Origin: Scalesia atractyloides
Lineage: Eukaryota > Streptophyta > Magnoliopsida > Asterales > Asteraceae
Reading direction: 5' to 3'
Assembly: GCA_947069175.1 (NCBI GenBank)
Contig: CAMTDV010000007.1
Location: forward strand, 50,983,681 to 51,047,680
Length of the DNA: 64,000 nt
Shown piece after piece: positions 56,250-64,000 of this stretch (position 1 is its first letter; every line of letters starts with the position of its first letter). Position numbers and translations under genes: made by a program. The notes beneath the pieces were generated by a model. It worked only from the letters and a program-made list of their open reading frames with translations. It had not been told where the DNA came from and made no database searches.

Positions 56250-56596
56250 AACAAACCTTGCGCGCAACGCGCAAAGGTATTGCAACCGTGACACTAATAG
56301 GTCGCACAAAAAACCTTGCGCACTCTGCGCAAGGCAAGTTAGACCTAGAAATGCAGGTCACACAATGAACCTTGCGCATACCGCGCAACGGCAAGTTAGA
56401 CCGACACATGCAGGTCACACAACGAACCTTACCCACTCTACACAATGGCAAGTTAGACCTAGAAATGAAGGTCACACAACGAACCTTGCACACAGTGCGC
56501 ACCGACAAGTTAGACCGACACATGCAGGTCACACAACGAACCTTTTGCGCAACGACAAGTTAAACCGACACATGCAGGTCACACAACGAACCTTGC
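56250..56596 (+). repeat. Tandem repeat in the Tat LTR, unit about 55–58 bp
   Basis: Each unit has ACCTTGCGC, a short centre and GCGCAACGG (a near-palindrome), then CAAGTTAGACC and GCAGGTCACACAACGA. About six units lie here and two more at 62436–62530 beyond the nested element. Confidence 0.85.
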
Positions 56597-57920
56597 TGTC
56601 ACACCCTAATCGATGGCGGAAACATCAGAGTGAGACGATAACGAGATTGCTCATTGCTCACAACGGTAATAATGACAATATTTAAGGTAAAGTCGAATTT
56701 CATTTCAAGAATAATTGTCAAAATACAACATTGAAACAAATACAACAATTAAACTTAACACAATACAACAAAATTGATACAACAACATTAACCTAAACGT
56801 CTAAATGTGTGTATCTAAATCCTTTCTATTTGATTTCATAGCATCCTCTTCATCAACCTGTAACATGTTTTAAAATAACAATTCAATGCAAAAGCAAAGG
56901 CGAGCACACGAGTTTAAGCATAACATACGTATACGAATAAAGTTTAAACAAACCCTCATGGCAACTATGATTCTGCAAGAGCATATACAAGGCATGCAAC
57001 ACTACTAGTCAAACCCTTAACGCAATCACGGTGTTTTAACATGGCCTCAAGATTACACGATGGAGGGGATGCGTTACTTCCTAAAGCACTTATACATGTC
57101 AAATGAAGGCTTAAAACAAGTTAATGACTTAAGTATCACATAAGGAATGTCCAAGATATAAGCATCAAGTAATCGTATTGAGTATTCATGGGTGTAGGAT
57201 TGTTTGTGCATTTCATAAAGTTTTAAGTGATGTGGTTTGGTATAAGTAAACATGTTACACCCAAAAGTGTTGTAAACGAAAAGTGGGTCGAGTGTACTCA
57301 CGGTTTTTGCTAAAGCTTCCACTAGTTACTTTCGCGAAGGGTTTGGAGGAACACCTAGTTATCTTGAAAGTCTTGAACTTTCTTGATTGAGAGAGAGCTT
57401 TAGAAAGAGAGAGAGAGAGAGAGAGAGAGCAGTGTTTGAGGTGTGAAATGAGTGTGGGAGGAGGTGGGTATTTATAGTTGAGGTTTGGGGGTTGAATTAG
57501 GTGAGCATTAAATGCAAGAAACACAATCCGACAAACACACTTTTGCCCAATCCATGAGCTAGAAACAAGAATCTTGGATTATGCCCCTGAACTTGGTTTT
57601 TTTTCCTTCATTTCATGCTAAAACTCGATATTTTGCATGTTTTTAAGTATATAACGTATTTGTAAGTATATTTTAGATATCGAGAATGTATGTACGAATA
57701 TTTGCACGTATAACAAGTATCAGTTGGTATGTAATCACGTATTTAAGAATTGAGTGTATATAAGATAAGTAGGTATCAAGTATGAATTTTATTATGATCA
57801 AAGTCTCGGATTACAAGATTGGGAAATGAAATACGAATTCGATACGAATATAAGTTTCCATAAATAAAAATACGATTACACTTCCTAACTAAGGAAAGTA
57901 CGAAAAAGCGAGGCGTTACA
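56597..57920 (-). repeat. 3' LTR of the non-coding gypsy element
   Basis: 1324 bp, TGTAACGCC to GGGTGTGACA on its own strand. TATAAATA (57469–57476, read on the - strand) is followed by a CT repeat (57401–57429) that would lie in the transcript leader. Confidence 0.92.
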
Positions 57921-57935
57921 GTCTCCTCTCCTTTA
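57921..57935 (-). other. Polypurine tract of the non-coding gypsy element
   Basis: On the - strand TAAAGGAGAGGAGAC abuts the 3' LTR. AATTTCGGGACGAAATAT lies just upstream, a sequence usual at this place in plant gypsy elements. Confidence 0.88.
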
Positions 57936-60459
57936 GGATATTTCGTCCCGAAATTTATTCAAGAGGAAGACTTTGGAAAAGATGTCATTTTGGTGAAAAC
58001 GTTTGGCCGAAAATCATGATTTTGAAGTTTTAAGTATATAAATGTGCAAATATGTATCGAAATTTTGGAGGATAAAAAAAGTAGGTTCGTAAAAGTAATT
58101 TGTTTGACTAAGATGTTTTTGAGACACCAATCGTAAACTTGTATAAGGATAAGTAAAAACGTGTATGTGTGTGTGTAAACAAGTGAGCTTGACTGAGTCT
58201 GGACAACTATTTGGAAGAAATATTTTAGAAGAGTGCGACCTAAGAGGAAGGTTTTAGTATGAATAAGGATGCATTTTGATTAAAATGAGCCATCCGCACC
58301 GAAAGCTGTAAGAAAAGTTTTAGTCAGTTCTAAGGCGTATTAGTAAAATCACTTGTTGTAGAGAAAAAAAATGTTTATTGGAGAGAGCTAGGATGGTAAA
58401 TTTTTATGGTTTCTAAAAGGTTTTGGCGGTAATAGACCGACTGGTTGAAGTTTGCGCGTAGATAAGAGTGGAAGATAGTTTTAAAAGAAAAGGAACATTT
58501 TGACCAAATTGAGCCGATGGGGACGTTTATAAAACTGGATTGAACGTTTTAGGCCAATTTGCTGTAAATAAAGTTTGGATGAAGGTTAAGGGAAGAATTG
58601 GGAAAATCATGGTATGATAGTGAATGATTCGGTAGGTGTATGCGAGGGTAAAAGTATGAATATCGGATAAAATACATGCAATGTGAATGCTAGTGATAGT
58701 TGTTGGTAAGCTAAGATTGAGAATGAAGCTTTCTCATGGTAATCGAGTACTAATCATTTCGAAGTGGGGTGGGTCATCAAAGTTTGTTATGAATCAAATG
58801 TATTTAACAAGGTCCGGGAAAACACCGAATTTCTCATGGCATGTTTTACGAAAGTTTGGTAACATGGTAGGGACACTTATATATAGGAAGTATCAGCGGC
58901 GTATCCACCATGTTCACACCATGTTATGTCGTTTCATTATTCGGTGTCATGTTACGTTTCGTGTTGCGATATACAGTAGAACCCACTATGGTTTTCATGC
59001 GCCTACCAATATAATCCCGTGTGCACCCGCGATTATTTTGGTTTGTGCATGATCCGCATAGTTTGTACTAGTAGTGTACGGGTCAGGTTACACCAGTAAG
59101 TAAAGGGTATGTAAGATAGCATATAAAAATTAAGTATTAAGCATGATTGTATGTATGTATGAGTGTGTCGAACGTAGGCGAAACCACTCGGGTTATGCCT
59201 ACTTATAGATTTCAAGTATGACTACCAGGTAGTGCAAATGCATAAATTTTGAGTATGATTGAAGACAAATACGTATAACATTAGCATGCAGTATCGAGCG
59301 TATAGGTGGAATAAAATGGGCTTTAGCATATATAAGTTACTATGAAGTTGCGAGTGTGTAAAATACAAAGTGTAATGGTGATATGTGAAATTATTGTCAT
59401 GTAATATTGACTCTATAAATAGAAACGTATAAGGCCGTATGCATGTGCATGGTTGCTTGAGTCAAAACATTGAGTTGGTTAAAATAAGTCGAGTTTGTCG
59501 GGAATGAAAGACGAAAATTGTGAGTGTCGGGTGAATATTGAGAAAAGTATTAATTTTTTGATTTAAAATGTGGTTTGTAAAAAGAATTGCTACTTTTGTT
59601 TTAAAAATTTGTATTCGCATATGAAATTTTCTTGCCTATGTGTTTAGATTCAGATTTACATATTTTGAAAAGGTTGTAAAATAGTGAGCTTGCTTTATTT
59701 TATTGATGCAAGAAAAGTCGTGTTTTGAATCATGTAAAACTTAAATTTTGAAAAATATTTTAGCAAAGTACTTATACATATTTGAGAGAAAGTTTTCGTT
59801 GGTTTCTTGTTGGAAATAAAATGCCTTTTGAATGGTATTATAAAGTGAGTGTGTATTAGACGAGTTGTGAAAATCGAGGGCAAGAAGTTCGTTTAATCGA
59901 CTAAGTTGATAGGTACCATTTCATAAAGTTTTTAAAAAATTGTGAAAGAAACGTTTAAAGTGTCATTAGGGTTTCGCGTATGTAATTTACGTAAATATGT
60001 TGTAGGGTGAGAAATCGTTTGGATAAAATAGTAAGGTTCGAGGTTTATGTATAAATGAGAAAAATTGAAACAATGATAAAGGTTTAGGTATAAATTTCGA
60101 TATAGTGATTGTTATGAAAATAGTCGAGTTGGAGCTGGACTTCAACTCATTTCTCCAACATGAGTTTTGCGAAATAGACATCTAGGTGATCGACAATAAA
60201 AATCATGTTTGAGCATGTAAGTATTGTATAACATGTATGTGTTCACATAGGTGACATAAGCATAACAAGTATTCAATAGTATAAACACGTATGATTGCAT
60301 AAGGAATATGAATTTAGTTGGTTTACGAGAATTATTATTGTTTTTTATTGCGAAAGATGTGCAAATTGTGCATCGGGTTCAAAATGAACGAGGTAATAAG
60401 TATTAAAAACACATCGAAATTGAGATAATATAAAAGATAGGCTTAGTAAAATATTGGAG
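57936..60459 (-). other. Non-coding interior of the gypsy element
   Basis: About 2.5 kb with no recognisable retroelement protein. The longest open frames are short and show no conserved motif. Confidence 0.7.
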
Positions 60460-60461
60460 TG

Positions 60462-60895
60462 CTTTGGGTTGAGAAGCGTCGACTATTCCAAAGTGAATCG
60501 AAGATCCTTTCAAATTAGAGGAACGTGCTTTGGCCTATAGGTAAAATGCTCTCGTCGAGAAGCGATTAACGACATTTTACCCTTCCAGTTACTACACGTC
60601 TCTAATTGATCGAAAAATCGAAACTTTGGCGAGATTGAAAATCGAGGAGTGGGACTAGTTGACAAGGTGCGGGTTTCACCCCTAACTTGACAACATCGTA
60701 CCCTAAGCGTGGTTGGTACTTACCAAACAAGGACCGAATTCTGACTCGTTGGTAAGGTCCACTAGAGTATGAAATGGAAATTTTCCATCAAGGTATGGAT
60801 ATCACTCCTAACTTGATGACGTAATTTCGTGAAGAAATCGAATACGCGGATTGAGAGTGATCACCAAAGTGCGGGTTTCACCCCTATTTTGGTGA
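60462..60895 (-). ncRNA. Row of six predicted hairpins in the element leader
   Basis: Stems: 60462–60493 (CTTTGG/CCAAAG), 60540–60581 (GGTAAAATG/CATTTTACC), 60658–60694 (GTTGACAAG/CTTGACAAC, one mismatch), 60719–60756 (CTTACCAA/TTGGTAAG), 60786–60818 (CATCAAG/CTTGATG) and 60861–60895 (TCACCAAA/TTTGGTGA). Three have closely similar loops while the stems differ but still pair. They lie roughly 220–650 bases after the PBS in the element's sense direction, where packaging or dimerisation signals usually sit. Role not known. Confidence 0.6.
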
Positions 60896-61106
60896 GATCG
60901 TCTCGTTTGTAGTATGAGTGTCTTCAAGTTTGTATATTGTGTAAATGTCTTAGGAAAGACATATTGCATATATTAAGACCAAAAAAAATTAGGAAGAAGC
61001 AAGGTAGGGAGAATTAGCATTTAAACATGAATCAAGAATGGTCAAGTTTGGTCACTTAAACTATAGACTAGGTCGAACATGGCAATTCTACCTAATTCCC
61101 TAAGTT

Positions 61107-61122
61107 ATGGCTCTAATACCAA
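61107..61122 (-). other. Primer-binding site, initiator tRNA-Met type
   Basis: On the - strand TTGGTATTAGAGCC starts two bases after the 5' LTR end and differs by one base from the common plant form TGGTATCAGAGC. Confidence 0.88.
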
Positions 61123-61124
61123 TC

Positions 61125-62435
61125 TGTCACACCCCAATCAATGGCGGAAACATCAGAGTGAGACGATAACGAGATTGCTCATTGCTTCACAACGCTAATA
61201 TTGACAATATTTAAGGTAAAGTCGAATTTCATTTCAAGAATAATTGTCAAAATACAACATTGAAACAAATACAACAATTAAACTTAACACAAGACAACAA
61301 CATTAACCTAAACGTCTAAATGTGTGTATCTAAATCCTTTCTATTTGATTTCATAGCATCCTTTTCATCAACCTGTAACATGTTTTAAAATAACAATTCA
61401 ATGCAAAAGCAAAGGCGAGCACACAAGTTTAAGCATAGCATACGTATACGAATAAAGTTTAAACAAACCCTCATGGAAACTATGATTCTGCAAGAGCATA
61501 TACAAGGCATGCAACACTACTAGTCAAACCCTTAACGCAATCACGGTGTTTTAACATGGCCTCAAGATTACACGATGGAGGGGGATGCGTTACTTCCTAA
61601 GGCGCTTATACATGTCAAATGAAGGTTTAAAACAAGTTAATGACTTAAGTATCACATAAGGAATGTCCAAGATATAAGCATCAAGTAATCGTATTGAGTA
61701 TTCATGGGTGTAGGATTGTTTGTGCATTTCATAAAGTTTTAAGTGATGTGGTTTGGTATAAGTAAACATGTTACACCCAAAAGTGTTGTAAACGAAAAGT
61801 GGGTCGAGTGTACTCACGGTTTTTGCTAAAGCTTCCACTAGTTACTTTCGCGAAGGGTTTGGAGGAACACCTAGTTATCTTGAAAGTCTTGAACTTTCTT
61901 GATTGAGAGAGAGCTTTAGAAAGAGAGAGAGAGAGAGAGAGAGAGCAGTGTTTGAGGTGTGAAATGAGTGTGGGAGGAGGTGGGTATTTATAGTTGAGGT
62001 TTGGGGGTTGAGTTAGGTGAGCATTAAATGCAAGAAACACAATCCGACAAACACACTTTTGCCCAATCCATGAGCTAGAAACAAGAATCTGTGGATTATG
62101 CCCCTGAACTTGGTTTTTTTCCTTCATTTCATGCTAAAACTCGATATTTTGCATGTTTTTAAGTATATAACGTATTTGTAAGTATATTTTAGATATCGAG
62201 AATGTATGTATGAATATTTGCACGTATAACAAGTATCAGTTGGTATGTAATCACGTATTTAAGAATTGAGTGTATGTAAGATAAGTAGGTATCAAGTATG
62301 AATTTTATTATGATCAAAGTCTCGGATTACAAGATTGGAAAATGAAATACGAATTCGATACGAATAAAGTTTCCATAAATAAAAATACGATTACACTTTC
62401 TAATTAAAGAAAGTACGAAAAAGCGAGGCGTTACA
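61125..62435 (-). repeat. 5' LTR of the non-coding gypsy element
   Basis: 1311 bp, nearly identical to 56597–57920. The length difference is mainly a 14-base stretch near 56767 that is absent here. TATAAATA is at 61985–61992 on the - strand. Confidence 0.92.
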
Positions 62436-63034
62436 CTTGCGTACTCCGCGCAACGGAAGTTAGACCGAAACTAGCAGGTCGCACAAAGAACCTTGCATAC
62501 TTGGTGCAATGGCAAGTTAGACCTAGAAGCACGGGCCCCTTGACCCTGTGTGGATCAAACATCCCTCTAGCCGCGAGTCCTAAAACCTTGTACAAGGCCA
62601 AGACCAACATGAGAGCAACTCATAGTCTTGAGAACAAAAGGACTTAATCCTACAACTCTGCGCTAGCCAGAAAGATGCAGAAGGGAAAAGCCCAAAGAGG
62701 CGTTGACCAATACAAGGGTACAAAGTGGCAGACCTGTGACCCAATGGTCGCTTGGCACATTGTGTCAGACTGCGTCGCATGAACAAGAATGGAGAGGACA
62801 GAGTGTACACCAACCACACTCACACCACTGTCACACATTCTCCACTTTCGGCTGATAACAGGTCTGACACCAGGGACAACTGCCATGACACGTGGCTCCA
62901 TTCAACATCCGAGAAAGCACACCTCCTGCCAGAGATCATTAATGATCGATCAGAGGGACAGAACGGATATCCCTGGTCGTCTGGGCCAGGCCCAAGGCCC
63001 ATCAGCCCATCTCCTAAACACATCTATCTTCGGC

Positions 63035-63043
63035 TATAAAATA
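63035..63043 (+). promoter_or_regulatory. TATA box of the Tat-type LTR
   Basis: TATAAAATA lies about 290 bases before the LTR end, so transcription would begin near 63065. Confidence 0.6.
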
Positions 63044-63329
63044 AGGGTTGCAACACAAGGTAAAGGATATGTTTTCCAGCTCACTCACTAATTACTACTT
63101 ACTTGCTATTATCTTGCAATACCAAATACTTATTCTCATGCTGAGGTGGTCACGGAGAAAACCCTCTCCCTTTCCCCCGTGACTAGGCTAACGACGTTGT
63201 TAGTTTTGCATATTAGCTTGAAGTGAGATCACCCAAAGGAACGAACGAGAGACGACCTTTCATGCAGAAATATTAGGCTATAACCAAGATATCTCCGGGT
63301 ACCTCTCGGTTCAGTCCAGTGTTTCTTCA

Positions 63330-63343
63330 TTGGCGCCATCCGT
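63330..63343 (+). other. Primer-binding site of the Tat-type element
   Basis: TTGGCGCCATCCGT begins one base after the LTR CA. TTGGCGCC is usual for Tat-lineage elements; which tRNA it pairs with is left open. Confidence 0.65.
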
Positions 63344-63398
63344 TTTTTACTCTCACATCAATTTCCTCGTTTTGTTTTTTCTCAACTCTCACGTTCAA

Positions 63399-64000
63399 AT
63401 GGCTGATTTTCCATCAAACACACCACGAGGTCCTCGGGCTGAAGGCAAGAACCCAGTTCATGCCTCTCGACCCGACGGACAAGTGGAATAAGTTTCTTCC
63501 GGAAATGCTGATGGTCATTACGACTATGGTCGTGTGAACGTTCTTGTAACTCCCGGAGTTCAAATGGAGACTCCCTGCGTACCAATCACTTCGATTTTGC
63601 CTCCAGGTGAAACTCCAATGTCTTGGTACATCAAGTCCAAACGACTCTGAATGCCGTCTATGCGCAACTCTGTGCGCAAAACCAACGCACCTGCTGCGCC
63701 GGTGCAACCACCAACTACTCACGTGCATGCTTCGCCTGCACCACGATTACTCAGTTATAACTCGCCAGTAGGAGCGAGCATTCCATCACAACTCCGTACA
63801 CGAGAAACTGAGTATTCTCAATCGCGACCTAAACATGATTCTCACACTCATAGGCGAGCGTTTATCCACTCACGGTTGGGCCCGCTTCCTCTAGAGGGCG
63901 GGACACCCAACATGAGGAGGATCTAACATATGGAGAGGGTGATAGCGCCAGTGTGTTTCACCGACTTCCAAAACATCATGCTGCTTATAAGTCTGTGCCA
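63399..64000 (+). pseudogene. Start of Tat-type gag, broken, runs off the window
   Basis: The ATG at 63399, about 55 bases after the PBS, reads MADFPSNTPRGPRAEGKNPV and soon meets a stop near 63489. The sequence continues in another frame with VTPGVQMETPCVPITSILPP and a further stop near 63648, then MRNSVRKTNAPAAPVQPPTT and a Ser/Arg-rich stretch to 63926. The core gag domain would lie to the right of the window. Composition (Pro, Ser, Arg) fits the N-terminal part of Tat gag. Confidence 0.55.

Larger units (their letters stand above)
56597..62435 (-). mobile_element. Complete non-coding gypsy-type retrotransposon
   Basis: Near-identical LTRs at 56597–57920 and 61125–62435 bound a 3.2-kb interior, with a perfect 5-bp duplication CTTGC at 56592–56596 and 62436–62440. 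On the - strand the right-hand LTR is the 5' one; an initiator-Met PBS follows it and a PPT precedes the left LTR. No gag, protease, RT or integrase motif was found in any frame, so it must depend on enzymes from another element, as LARD-type elements do. High LTR similarity suggests recent insertion. Confidence 0.92.
55747..63329 (+). repeat. 5' LTR of a Tat-type gypsy element, split by a nested insertion
   Basis: Once the nested element and one duplicated CTTGC are removed, an LTR of about 1.74 kb remains, from TGTCACGGGC at 55747 to GTGTTTCTTCA at 63329. A TATAAAATA box lies at 63035 and a TTGGCGCC PBS follows the end. Short tandem units occupy 56250–56596 and resume at 62436. The left boundary rests on the TG...CA rule only; the 3' LTR is outside the window. 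Confidence 0.65.

Noticed and set aside
56250..56596. CRISPR-like array of spaced repeats
   Set aside because: The whole unit repeats, without unique spacers, and it lies in a plant LTR.
58687..59052. 121-codon open frame on the + strand
   Set aside because: It lies antisense inside the non-coding gypsy interior, shows no domain motif, and its composition matches the surroundings.

Overview
This is a nuclear plant sequence, very probably from a member of the daisy family (Asteraceae). It has split genes with GT–AG introns and no operons. It is AT-rich and packed with LTR retrotransposons, MITEs and other DNA transposons. Its only cytochrome P450 looks closest to the CYP76B group known from Jerusalem artichoke (recognised by eye, not by a search). 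I see no rRNA, convincing tRNA gene, CRISPR array or organellar gene block.

Layout. (1) 1–11866: most of a decayed Athila-type Ty3/gypsy element on the + strand, with broken gag, protease, RT, RNase H, integrase and a third ORF in the env position. It sits inside a remnant of a different gypsy LTR (11867–12939). (2) 13158–20918: a complete but coding-depleted Athila-type element on the - strand, with both LTRs, a tRNA-Asp PBS, a PPT, ORF3 and a 5-bp duplication ATTTG. It is inserted at the edge of a Copia 5' LTR. (3) 20922–25019: that Copia element's LTR, PBS and decayed gag; no pol follows. (4) 25020–29424: the start of another gypsy LTR and AT-rich sequence without genes. (5) 29425–32177: DNA transposon relics, including a hAT element with an 8-bp duplication. 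(6) 33574–38680: one intact gene, a SEC23-like COPII coat subunit in five exons on the - strand, with MITEs in two introns. (7) 39600–43460: foldback repeats, a Mutator-like region holding a FAR1-type transposase fragment, and a tandem repeat. (8) 44147–47530: part of a gypsy-type LTR containing covarying hairpins, a 250-bp inverted repeat and a dense TTGAC cluster. (9) 48797–51492: a SINE-like sequence, a MULE MITE with a 9-bp duplication, and a CYP76B-like gene broken by three single-base losses. (10) 51998–52237: a possible small gene. (11) 52240–55408: two Helitron-like 3' ends and a four-unit tandem array carrying a Tourist MITE. (12) 55747–64000: the 5' LTR and gag start of a Tat-type gypsy element, split by a complete, coding-free gypsy element (56597–62435, duplication CTTGC).

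The two host genes have unrelated jobs: SEC23 in ER-to-Golgi vesicle budding and the P450 in specialised metabolism. The rest is best read as nested transposon layers. Structurally the most striking parts are six consecutive hairpins with covarying stems in the leader of the coding-free gypsy element (60462–60895), a smaller covarying hairpin pair in another LTR (44682–44761), and two features shared by the two Athila-type elements: a splice-acceptor-like TGCAG directly before the ORF3 ATG, and a second internal copy of the PPT.
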